Assembly (NCBI GenBank): GCA_011634665.1
Contig: WAEK01000011.1
Span: 160,001 to 224,000, forward strand
DNA: 64,000 bases
Origin: Mortierella sp. BCC40632
Lineage: Eukaryota > Mortierellomycota > Mortierellomycetes > Mortierellales > Mortierellaceae
Reading direction: 5' to 3'
A program made the position numbers and the translations under genes. The notes under the pieces are model-generated. The model was not told where the DNA came from. It saw only the letters and a list, made by a program, of their open reading frames with translations, and made no database searches. Shown here in pieces: positions 37,311 to 59,744 of the stretch (position 1 is the stretch's first letter; every line of letters begins with the position of its first letter).

Positions 37311-39152
37311 TAAGGACTGAAATTAAAAAGGGGACGCCCAGCAGACGAGCCACGGCCCAAGGAGAGAGAAAAGAATTGAGGAAAGAAAGCAACTGCTTGG
37401 TAATGCAGTGGTCGCTGCAGAACGATGTTTGTGTGTGTGTGTATGTGTGTGTGTGTTTTGGGCGTACATTGATGCATCTGCAAAGCAACAGCATGGCTAT
37501 TCGATGTTGATGACCTAGCTGGACCTCTTCCCCTTGGAGTGCATTTTCTCTATCTCTCTCTCTCTCTCTCTTTTTTTTTTTTTTTTTTTCTCGTTCTTTT
37601 TTTCTTTCTTTCTCTCCTCCATTCGCACAGTACATACACATTCACATTCTCTCTCCCCTCAACCCTGCCTCTGGCCGCTCGCTGTGCACGCCTGTCTGTC
37701 CGTATGAAGCAAGACGCGTAGCCTAGGAAAAGGCAGTGATCTGCAGAATGTGCGTTCCTGAGCCTCTTGATCTTGTTTCTGGCAATGTTGCATCTCCCGG
37801 AGAGAGAGAGGGAGTGGGGTGAGTGCGCTTGGTCCAATGTGAAATGTAAAATGGTCACCTCCGTTCGGTTAGCAGAGCTGGGCCGAGCAGTGCTTCTCCC
37901 CACTTCACATTCCTCCCCGGTCTGACTCTCTTTTATTCCACTATTTTTCTTATTTCGATATCCGATGGTCCATGCATTCGTGAGTCCAGTCGGGGAGCGA
38001 TTGTCGCGTGGCTCCATTCTCTGCGGTGCTTTTAACCTCCGTCGTATCTTCTCCATTCAACCTCAGTCAACTCACCAGACCCCGCGCGACGCGCCGTTCC
38101 CGCTCCCTCCTCGCCTTCCTGTGAATGCGTGAGGAAGAGAGAGTGTGCACAGAACACGCTCAGGGCGATCTGTTCAGTGGGAGCAAAAGTATGGAAAAAA
38201 AAAAAAAAAAAAAGATGGGAAAAGGAGTGCACATACACACGCACAAACACTCACACAAAACATGTACACGCACAGAGACACAAAAAAGAGATTCCCTTGT
38301 GTCCGCGCCTAGCATCATCCCCATCCACCCTGCGTCCTGACCAAGCGAGTCATTGTCAGGGGAGGAAATGTCTGTTCTGCCAGACCGTGTCGAGATTCTC
38401 ACCCGCATCGGGTGTGACCGCCGCTCCTTCAACGCGACTAAACAACGACAGAAGGAGAGAGAGGGCGAAAGGGGCGATTTTGACCGAGACGAAAAAGCGA
38501 CCAGACGAATGTGGTCTACGCTCTCTCGCATCATTCTCTTTCTTTTGCTTTCTTGGGTAATCAAAGACGTGCAGCCTTTGCCCCCTCTTCTCTTCCCTCG
38601 GACGCCACGCACTCTATTCGTCCCTGCTGTGTTCCTCGCCCAGCTCTCCACTCTAGCTCTAGCTCTTTCTCCTCCCCTCCCCTCCCCCGCCCTTTCTATT
38701 GGCCCCTGCGATTGGCCCCTGCCTCTAAAGCCCAGACGTTCTTTATCCTCGACAGACGTTCCCTTATCCATACCCCTTCTCTCCCCATTCTATCTCCCTT
38801 CTCGGACACGGTCCAGAAGAGGCGCCTTGCTGACTATGGTCCAGTCGTCACAGACCTGTTGTCTCTTTACCCCGCTCTCTCGCGCCTCACCCCTCCATGT
38901 CGCGTCTCCATTACTGGTCAACCTTGCTCTTTCCCTCCTTTCATGAGTCTGGCCCCTCCATACGGTCTCTCCCTGGTCACTTGTCTTTGGCGGGCTGGAC
39001 GAGAATGAGGAAAAAGAAAAGAAAAGAAAAAGTGGCAACTAGACTACCGCCGCAGATGCATGCATGCGTGGTCAAGTGGAAGAAGAGCATGCCACACGAC
39101 GCGTTGTTGATCCATAGACTCTTCGGGCTTGGTCAGAGCTTTCTCTTTTTCT

Positions 39153-39192
<40 letters not shown>

Positions 39193-39391
39193 CTGTCCAT
39201 TTTGGATGCACTGCATCTGCAATAGCCTTGGCCAGCGTCACTTTGGGTCGGCCTAGCATCAGTGTCATGTCAACGCCATGTTCCTTGTCTGGCAAACACT
39301 CGGACCCTGTTCTGTTCTGACCCTGCACCACCTGCGAGCATTTCTTTCTCTCCTTCTCACCCTCCCTCTCTCTTCCCTCTCTCTTCCCTCT

Positions 39392-39431
<40 letters not shown>

Positions 39432-42400
39432 GATCTTGTCTGATGAGCCCTTTCTTTCTTTCTCTTTCTCTTTTCCATTCCCTCTCTCTCTTCTCGCATT
39501 CTCTCTTTGCTATTCCAACGTATGCCTCTTCTTCCCAGGTGCGGTCCTTCGTCCTTCTTCTGCTCTCACTCTGCCTCCCAGGTCTCTCTCTCCCCTACTT
39601 TCTTTCTCTCCTTCTTCCCTCATGGCCTTTGATGCCGAGCTCTTCCCGCGCGCTATTGTGCGATCGCGGGAAACGACCGCTATCAGTCTGTACCCCCTCC
39701 CCGAACTCTTCGGCTTGACCTGCGAGAAGAGAACATTGAAAAAGAGAAACAACTTGGTGAACCACAACAACAGACCAGGTCTGTGGGGCCAGCAATGGCT
39801 CACTTTCACACATCCGCCTCGCCTCCTTTCTTCCTCTTCTCCTTTTTTTTCTCTCCCCCCGAATACTCCCTGTTTTGGACGCGGCCCTGAGACAGGGCGG
39901 ACCATGTCCGGGTCACAGCATTCCAGGGCTCGGTCTCTTTGGTTCTCTCTTCCTTTCTCCTTCCTTCCACCCCCATCTGTCCTATTGTGTATTCATTTCA
40001 CTTGCATTACTTCTCTCGCTGTAAAAAGGACACTTCTGGAGATACCGCCGCAGTTATCGTAGTCCTGAACTGTTCCTTGCTTACGTCCACATTGCCACGG
40101 TCAGGCACCTTTCTTCCTCGGACAGACCGAATTTGTTATTGTTGTTGTTTATACATGAATGGATCTTTCTATATGAGGCGAGAGTATCTGTGTTATCGAT
40201 GTTCTCTTTCCATCTCTCTATCTCTAATTTTTTTCCCTCACATTCTTTTTTCCCCTTTTTTTTTTTTTTTTTTTTTTCACGCAATGCACTACTCCTTCTA
40301 GTCATTGTTCCCCATTTCTTACATTTTGCTTTCTCTCCCTTCTCTCTTCCTCCCTCTTCTCGATTGGTAGCCTTTAGCCCTTTACACCAAAAAAAAAAAA
40401 ACTGATTACCTGCGTCCTGGCTGGCTCGCCTTGCCTCATTTGATCCACCAACTGACTCGCGTTTCTCATTTTTTTTTTTTTTCTTGTGTTCCCAGCGTTT
40501 ACCCCCTTTTCGCCCCCCTTCTCTCTTTCTCTCTTTTCACTTATCTCTATCTCCCCAGAGGGACGCGCAGTGCTTCTGGTCCCTTTCTTTTTTTTTTCTT
40601 CTTTTTGCCGTCGTTCTTCTCCTGACCTAAAGGTAAGCGAGTAGGACCCTCCTCCAGGATCAGGAACCACGGAAGAAACGGAAACCAGCATCACACACAA
40701 ACACGCACATCCACACACCCTTTCACTCACTCACACACTCACACTCACACACATACTGCAGGCCGCGAGGGGAAGGATCAGGTCTTGCATGCTGCTTGAC
40801 TTACAGGAGGAGAGAGAAGTGGGGGTGAGAGAGAGAGAGGTGGAGAGAGAGAAGCTGCATGAGAGAAAGAGAAAGAGGGAAAAAAAAAAAAGTTGGAAAG
40901 AAAGAAACACGGACCAATTGGGATCTTTTCCTTCGTCATAGTTCAAATGGTTTTTGCAGAGGGGCACCCTGTTTTCTTTTCTGGTCCGTGAACCACTATT
41001 CATCCGCAGGAGGGAAAAAAAAGGAGACCTGATTTAAAAGTGGGAAACAAAAGAAAAGGGAGGGACAGAACAGGGCAAACGACCGCACAGGGCAGTGCAG
41101 GGCAGGGAGAATTGGACGGGGACATGTGGCCAAGCCTAAACAACAACAGCAAAAAGGGGGGGGGGAGCGTTCGCGCGGTTGTTGTGCAGTCTTCCAGGAG
41201 TGGTGATTGCATTAAATCGGGTCAGAGCACAGAAACGAATTGAGGCGGCGAGGAAAGGAGAGGAGAGATACGGATGTGGATAGGAAGGAAGGTTGGTGCA
41301 GGCACAAAAAAGGCTTTTTCCCTTTGTCTTGGGAAGGGAGGGGTCCGGGTGCATCCTATTGTTGCTCCTCGATCCTGAAGAAGTGTCCCTGACGACGACA
41401 ATCCATCAGGTATTGTCCCGTCCCATGGTCAGTAGCTACTTGTCTCGGTGTCGCAATACCATTCTCGGGTGTCATTTTTTTTCTTTGTCTTGTTCACTCT
41501 TCCTGGCCTCGCCCTCCTAGGGGGGCCAGGCGTGAAAAAAAAAAAAAAAAAAGGCTGACTGCCGTGCGTGCCAGTTGGGCTCCTTTCCGGACGATGGAGA
41601 AAAGAGACCGCGTCTTGTTCAAGCTCACACACCGTCTCTCTCTCTCTGGCATTTGTTCAATCGTTGCTCTCAGGGTCATCCGTTGTCGACCTCGTCTCTC
41701 AAACACACACATACACACACACACAACACTGTACCCCACACAAGAGAAGACACACACAAACACATACGCACACCCGCATTCTCTTTGTCAACAAAACACC
41801 CCAACCCCTTTGTTTGCATCGCTCTCGACTTCTGTGCACCGCCTATCTAAGCACCTCGAAAAAGAAAGAAAAAGAAAGGGAAAAAGAGGGTTAGTGTGGT
41901 GTGTGAACAATGAAAAGAGGTGCTCGACTCTATGAGGCGGTCATTGATGAGGTTGCAATAGGGAGGCGATGGTGGAAAGAAGGAAGGAAGGAAGGAAGGA
42001 AGAAGGCCTTCACCCCTGCTTCTCTCTTTCTTGGGTAGACTGGTCAGACTCCTTTGCCCACTCTTTGACCCTTCGATTATTTCTGAGACGGCCTTACGGA
42101 GAGAGAGGCCAGTGGTGAACGGAAGAGCATTCCGTCGCCGATTGGATAGTGTCAGGAAGAAGAGGGATCAGCTCATGACTCCACAGCGACCAAAGTGCCA
42201 CCCCCCCCCCGCACGCGCCCCGGTGAGGCAAGACTCAACCTCTCATACACACGCATTAAGCGAGAAATTAAATATCTTCGGGCTGTGTGGCTGACGGGAG
42301 TGAGATTGGGTCACCAGGATGCCGGCGACAGAAGTGGCGGAGTGTGCGCAACCGGGCCGGCCGATGCGGTTCCTCGTTTTGGACCAGAGATCTTGGTTCC

Positions 42401-42774
42401 ACTGAACAGCAAAGGCGGTACAATGTCTCTGGAACAAATCCAGGGCTCGATTGGGCAAGCACTGGTCTCTCTCCCTCTCTCTCTCTCTCTCTCCCCACTG
42501 CGAGACCGTGCTTGGTATGTTTCTGACCCCACAGAACAGCCATGGCACTTGGGAGGCTCGCCACCACGCTGGACTCTTCCCTCCATACCTCGAAGGTGTC
42601 AATCCAGAAGAGAGCAACCGCGCAGCGGGTGCGGATTCGTCTCGCAGGCATCACCTCTGAGTTGTACTCGCTGATATGGTCCAGGTTACAGAGCCTAGCA
42701 CATCCGCCCGAGCGAGTAGAGCACACATGGCTCGGCAACCGGTTTCCTTTGCCGCCGTTTCTTCTTTTGTTAAT

Positions 42775-42784
42775 GCGCGCGCGC

Positions 42785-42824
<40 letters not shown>
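42775..42824. repeat. Alternating GC/GT dinucleotide tract
   Basis: A GCGCGCGCGTGCGT lead-in is followed by (GT)n, giving about 50 bp of strict purine-pyrimidine alternation. It is a strong Z-DNA candidate. Confidence 0.9.
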
Positions 42825-42828
<4 letters not shown>

Positions 42829-44085
42829 GAAAATGTATGTGTGTAAATGCGTGTGCTGTGTGTGGAGAGATGGCCTCGTACCTTAATTGGAGACAAAGTC
42901 GTGCTTTTGGGGAGTGGCCGTTCACTGTATCTCTGACGGGGTACCCATTTCCACTGTCTTTTTTACTCTTTTCTCTCTCCTTTTCCTTTCTGTGGATTAC
43001 TTCGCCACACTTTGCACTTTGGACGAATTGCACTCTGCTCGGCCACAGGATCAAAGGGCTCGAGAAAGCGAGACCGCGGTCAGACCTGAGAGAATCGGTG
43101 CTGACCTGCTCGGAGGAGAGGAGAGAGAAAAAAAAAAAAAGCAATGGTTAAAAAAAAGCTTTCTCTCTCTCCATTCCTGTACTCTCGCCAGCCCTGCACG
43201 CGTTGGGCCAGACGGCTCTTGTCTTCTCTTGATTCATTTAAGACGAAGTGCTCTTCGTTTTTTCTTGGTTTGCTCTCCCTTTCTCTTTTTCTCTTTCTCT
43301 CTCTCTCTCGCATACGGGCATGGCACGCGAGTAAGATGAAGCTCGAATTTCTTCCCCCCACCCTCTCTCTCTAGCTCTCTTTCTCTCTTCTCTTTCTATC
43401 CTCTCCCTCTCTCTTCTTTCCTTCTTTATCTGAACTCTTTCTAAGAAGGGCGGTGTTCGAGCAAGGTCCGCTGGGCTGTCTGCATCTGGATAGAATAGTG
43501 GTGAAGTGGATAGAAAAGGGAAAAGAAGCGAGGGTGGAACTTGAGATCGACTTCCCCACACTCACTTGCTTTTAAAAAAAATTACCTCCGCGGCCATATT
43601 TGAGAGAGAATGCCGAGAGACCTCGTTGCTGGGCGTTGGCAAGCAGTCCCTTCTGGAGAGAAAGAGAAAGAGAAAAAGAGAGAGAGCGGGAGCATCGCGT
43701 ACAGTACACTCTCATGCCGCTGCTCACGGACTGGACATCCCAGATAATCAGACATGAGATGCAGCGGGGACAAGAGAAGTCAGGGAAGGTGGCCGGGTAG
43801 GAGTCAGATGCCTCCCCCCCCCCTCTTCTTCCATGGACGGGTCGTGGGGGAGGAAGAAGAGAGACAGATGGGGCAGAGGCAACAGCAACAACAGCAATGG
43901 CAGCAATTCTTTGCTATTTCTAACGAGCCTTTGTTCTAGTCGTGCCCCGCTTCTCTTTCTTCCCGACCGTTCTCCTCTGCCCCTCGCCCGTCCATCTGCC
44001 CATCCGCTCATTGCTCCTGCTACTCCACCACACCCGCACCCTCTCTCTCTCTCTCTTTCTCTTTCTCTCTTTCTCTTTCCCTTTC

Positions 44086-44086
<1 letters not shown>

Positions 44087-44140
<54 letters not shown>
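44087..44140. repeat. (TTTC)n microsatellite
   Basis: About 13 TTTC units lie about 600 bp upstream of the forkhead start codon. It is the first of three same-orientation TTTC arrays at this gene. Confidence 0.92.
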
Positions 44141-44469
44141 CTCTTTCTCTTTCTCTTTCGTTCTTTCTCTTTCTCTTTCTCTCTCACTCTTGCGTCCTCC
44201 TGCTCCCTACCCATCCATATGCACACTTGCTGTTCTTCCTGCGACACTTAGCCGCTACTATAACTGCCGGAAATTGTGTTGTGTGTGTGTGTGTGTTGTG
44301 TATGTGTCCTGATGGGTGCATCTCCGTCTCGCCGCCTCTAACCTCTCCATTCTTGACTCGACTGCACCTGTACTTTCTGCACAGCTCGTCCTTTCCCTTT
44401 TTCTCTTATATTTCTTTCTCTTCTCTCGTCTCTCAGTAAAGCAGTCCTCTACCGTACCGACTCATCTCT

Positions 44470-44481
<12 letters not shown>

Positions 44482-44524
<43 letters not shown>
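44482..44524. repeat. (CT)n microsatellite
   Basis: About 21 CT units in the 5' flank or 5' UTR of the forkhead gene, 218 bp before the start codon. Confidence 0.92.
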
Positions 44525-44527
<3 letters not shown>

Positions 44528-44741
44528 CCCTTCCACTTTTCCACTTCAACAACCAAAGAGATCTCGTTCCTCCTATTATCTTCTCCTTCCTCTCTATTAC
44601 CCTCTCTTACGACTTGACTCGACACTGTCTCCACCTCAAATCGACCCCTTCCCGTACCCAACCACCGGTAGCAGCAGGGAGACTGGGCCGTCATCGTCCT
44701 GGACTGAATAGATCTGCAAGCAACCACAACAAAGTCCAGCC

Positions 44742-51524
<6,783 letters not shown>

Positions 51525-53053
51525 ACCAACTGACGATAGAATGAAGGGGGAGATTGATGAAGGGTGAATCGGGGACATATGGGGTAAGAGGGTGTCTTTT
51601 TCGACAATGGTCGAGTCCTATGATACCAACATATCGATATGATACTTTTTTTATTATTATTATTTAACGACACTCAAGAACGACCCAAGACTGGACAACC
51701 ACCAAGACCAAGGAAGAATGGGGAGGGAAGGAGAGGAAAGGGGGAAGAAGAACAAAAAAAGACTAAGAGATTGGAGGCAATGGTAATGAACCAGGAAAAA
51801 AGAAAAAAAGAAAAAAGAAAAAAGGAAAAAAAAAAACATGTTGATTTTTTTTTATGGAACCCAAGATAGTAAAAAAAGAGACCAGAGAACCTTTAATGAG
51901 GCCAATAAGAGCGTCTACCACTTTTCATATATAATACCTTATGCTTGTAAGATATTTGAGGATTTAGAGATGTGGGTATGAGATGATTTTCATGGTGACC
52001 TAGACCTTGAGTAGGGCGAATTCAAGAAAGGCAGGGATCCCGGTCCTGTTTCCTTGAGGGAATTGAGTTTCAATGAAATGGCGCTGACCATTTTGTCCGC
52101 AAGAATAAGAACCAAGGCACTTGAGTAAGGGTTGAAAATGACACGGCCACGGGTTTGAGAAGTCTGTTCTGAACTCCCCATAATGAATAAACAAAGTGCT
52201 CACTGGTCAAAGGTGGATCATGGGTCTCTTGGCGATAGGAAAGTTGAAGATAAAAAGGGCCTCCATATTAGAAGCAATATGCGGCGGTGTGGGCGGCGTC
52301 GGCGTTTGTGTGTGGGCGGGGATTTTGATTTTACACGGGCCGGATTTCACTCTGGTCCAGAGAGAGAGAAGGAGAGAGAGGACAGTTGTGTTCTCTTTCT
52401 CATGCCCCATCCCACATCCACATCACTCTTGATTTCAGCCATTCATCTCCATCTTGCTACTCTGTCTCTCTCTGTCTCTCTCTCTCTCTCTCCCCATCTC
52501 TTATTAATCCTCGCGTGACGCACCTTTTCCCATTAGCGACACACCTCCTCTCTCACTCCCTCTCTCCACACTCTCCAAACTCACTTTCGTTCCCACTGAT
52601 TCCATTGCATTGCGCCCTACTGCGGACACTATCACTACCACCACAACTGTTCTCACTTATTCCTCCTCTTCACTGGCCTGGTCAACAGGCATTTCCTTTC
52701 TATCCTCTCCTCTGCCAAAGCTTTTTACAGTCGTCTGCATCAACCGGATCCAGCCCTCGCCCATGCGCTGCGTCGGCTGCTGGATCCATTCTCCTACCCC
52801 TCCATCCATTCCTCTCTAGCCTCTGCATTTCTCTTGTTCTTTCTCACATATCGCTTTTTTTTTCTTCTTCTTCCCATCGTCTACCAACCTACAAGTCCAT
52901 CCGTCTCCCCCCCTGCACGACCTTCGGCCTCTTGCCTCTTCCTATCACGCTCACTTTCTCTCACACTCTCCTCTCTTGCAAATAACCACGCCTCCTATCC
53001 CTCTTCCCTTGTCCCACACATTCACACTTACGAACAACTGACATATTCACGCC
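51525..53053. other. Intergenic region, forkhead 3' flank and IRE1 5' flank
   Basis: The first part has T and A runs and a TTATTATTATTATT patch, consistent with a 3' UTR. From about 52460 to 53050 the plus strand is strongly CT-rich with CTCTCTCT blocks, continuing to the IRE1 start. Small minus-strand frames near 52000-52200 have no recognisable content. Confidence 0.55.
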
Positions 53054-58324
<5,271 letters not shown>

Positions 58325-58995
58325 GAAACAGACGCCAATCTTCCCTTCCCTCTTTCTCTTTCCTCTCTTCTCGATGCATTCAAGAGAAAGAAATATGGAG
58401 ATTAAAGAAATTTAAGAAAGATTTTATTTTTTTTATAGCAATCTCTTTACACACCAAAACGTAAATAAGTTGTCATTTGACACGCGAAGAGGTGTCAAAG
58501 GGTTCATGTAGAGTTTGGAGGAACCAATCCATTATTCTCTTAGTCGGTAGCCAATGCAGGAATGGAATCTAAGCTTTCGGTGATAACCTTGACAGCTACA
58601 CTTCGCCCAAATGTGCGTTCCTGGTGAGTTCAACTCGGGTATACACCACTCTAACATCGCTTACCAATTATCGAATGCCCCTTTAACCTCCTTTTTGGCT
58701 TTGCTTACCGCTCTTGAGCCTCCGTCGTTTTTTTAGCCAAGTCTTGATAAAAAAAAAAAAAAAAAACAACAAAAACAAAAACAATCTGTTTCCACTGGAG
58801 GGCGATCACCAATGGCGACTACTCATGAGCGTGGAGGGTATACCCCACAGCGGTAGAGCATATCCTAGGCGACGCGCCAGGGTGGGCGCCGTTGAGCGGA
58901 TAAGAAGGAAGATATTTGATGGAAATAGCGATGTAGTAGGAAATAGTGAAGATCAGGAATCAGATGGTGTCTGTGGAAAAACAAATATCTGAATA
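58325..58995. other. Intergenic region IRE1 to tRNA-Gly
   Basis: The 3' flank of IRE1 is followed by a stretch with a possible decayed fragment related to the downstream element (58540-58620) and an A run near 58749-58766. No intact gene is seen apart from that fragment. Confidence 0.5.
58540..58620 (-). pseudogene. Possible decayed fragment related to the Ulp1-MULE element
   Basis: On the minus strand an open stretch reads ERTFGRSVAVKVITESLDSI and then PALATD before a stop at 58542-58540. Its LDSIPAL resembles LDSIPVL in the first visible exon of the element at the window end (63939-64000). The DNA of these words also agrees (GATTCCAT-CCTG-ATTG with two mismatches in about 18 bp). The match is short, so this is a hint of a second, decayed copy and not a firm call. 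Confidence 0.3.
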
Positions 58996-59066
58996 GCGTG
59001 GTTGGTTTAGTGGTATAATTACCGCCTGCCACGCGGTAGACCCGGGTTCGATTCCCGGACCACGCA
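58996..59066 (+). tRNA. tRNA-Gly (anticodon GCC)
   Basis: This is a 71-nt cloverleaf without intron. Acceptor arms GCGTGGT and ACCACGC pair perfectly, with discriminator A. The A box reads TGGTTTAGTGG and the B box GGTTCGATTCC. The anticodon stem ACCGC/GCGGT holds the loop CTGCCAC with anticodon GCC at 59028-59030. It decodes GGC and GGU glycine codons. It sits between IRE1 and the Mutator-like element. Confidence 0.97.
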
Positions 59067-59744
59067 TTATCTTTTGCTTTTGCCAGTTTTTGACCCCAAG
59101 GTTTCAGTGCCCAGGCAACTGATACAGTTCTGCCGTTCGTTAACCGCAGCACCACGGAGCGTGTAGAGCCTGGATAAAGCTAAACTTCGGGACTGTCATT
59201 TTGCCACTTAAAATTTGGGATTGTACATCTTTCTTTTTTTTTTTTGGATGAAGATATTCTCACATATATGTGAGCGGCTTATTCTCAGTCATATGTGAGA
59301 ATAGCTCTCAAACTCATTTTTTTCTTAATCTCACATATGTGTGAGACGCTTATTCTCACACATATCTCCTGAAAAAAAAGGCCTCCAGCTTACTCTCACA
59401 CATATCTCAACGTTCTGCTCTCACATTTATCTACAGTCCCAGCTTTTCTTTCTTCCTTTTTTTACAGGCCCCGTTAGGGGTTTTATTCATTTGTGCGCAC
59501 CCGTCCCATGTTTTCCAGACGTGGCTATCTAGTCCTCAATCCACCAAGGAAAAAAAAAAAAAAAGTAAGAGAATAGGTGGAAGGCGATCCAGAGAAGAGG
59601 AAAAAAGACCAGGGGGTACAATGAGCACCCGCAGAGGGGGGGCAAGTCAAAGGCAGGGACTACAACTAGGGCAGAGGTCCCAGCTTTTCAGCCACTCAAT
59701 ACGACTGTTATGTCATCGGTCTATGATGCCGATTTGACACATCG
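59067..59744. other. Region between tRNA-Gly and the element's last exon
   Basis: The region holds the CACATATGTGAG repeat cluster (59254-59432), T and A runs, and a stretch with no recognisable feature up to the element's stop codon at 59745. If the element has a terminal inverted repeat on this side it should lie here, but I could not identify one. Confidence 0.5.
59254..59432. repeat. Cluster of CTCACATATGTGAG-type palindromic repeats
   Basis: At least six partial copies of TATTCTCACATAT or its complement occur within 180 bp. Examples are TATTCTCACATATATGTGAG (59256-59275), ATATGTGAGAAT (59291-59302), TCTCACATATGTGTGAGA (59329-59346) and TATTCTCACACATAT (59351-59365). Neighbouring copies are inverted and could form cruciforms or hairpins. 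Confidence 0.75.

Larger units (their letters stand above)
34255..44741. other. 10.5-kb gene-poor, microsatellite-rich region
   Basis: No frame with a recognisable domain occurs between KRR1 and the forkhead gene. The sequence is dominated by CT, TTTC, GT/CA and CCATT-type low complexity, with the pyrimidine-rich strand mostly on plus. Because stops are rare in such sequence, many overlapping frames of 100-260 codons appear, often open in several frames at once, as expected for non-coding DNA. Notable parts are the (GT) array at 37163-37310, the GC/GT alternating tract at 42775-42824, CT arrays at 39157-39188 and 39395-39427, and (TTTC) and CT arrays just upstream of the forkhead start. It may include a long regulated 5' region of the forkhead gene. 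Confidence 0.6.

Noticed and set aside
37139..37483. Cys/Val or His/Thr repeat proteins over the GT array
   Set aside because: They are purely translations of (GT)n/(CA)n microsatellite DNA.
38160..38946. Overlapping frames of 150-200 codons on both strands
   Set aside because: Several frames are open at once, the composition is CT-rich and Ser/Leu/Pro-dominated, and there is no domain or consistent splice pattern. This is what low-stop pyrimidine-rich DNA gives by chance.
42195..42760. Several frames of 80-160 codons near 42.2-42.8 kb, less repetitive than their surroundings
   Set aside because: At least four frames are open on the two strands, none shows a domain, and none links by splice sites to the forkhead gene.
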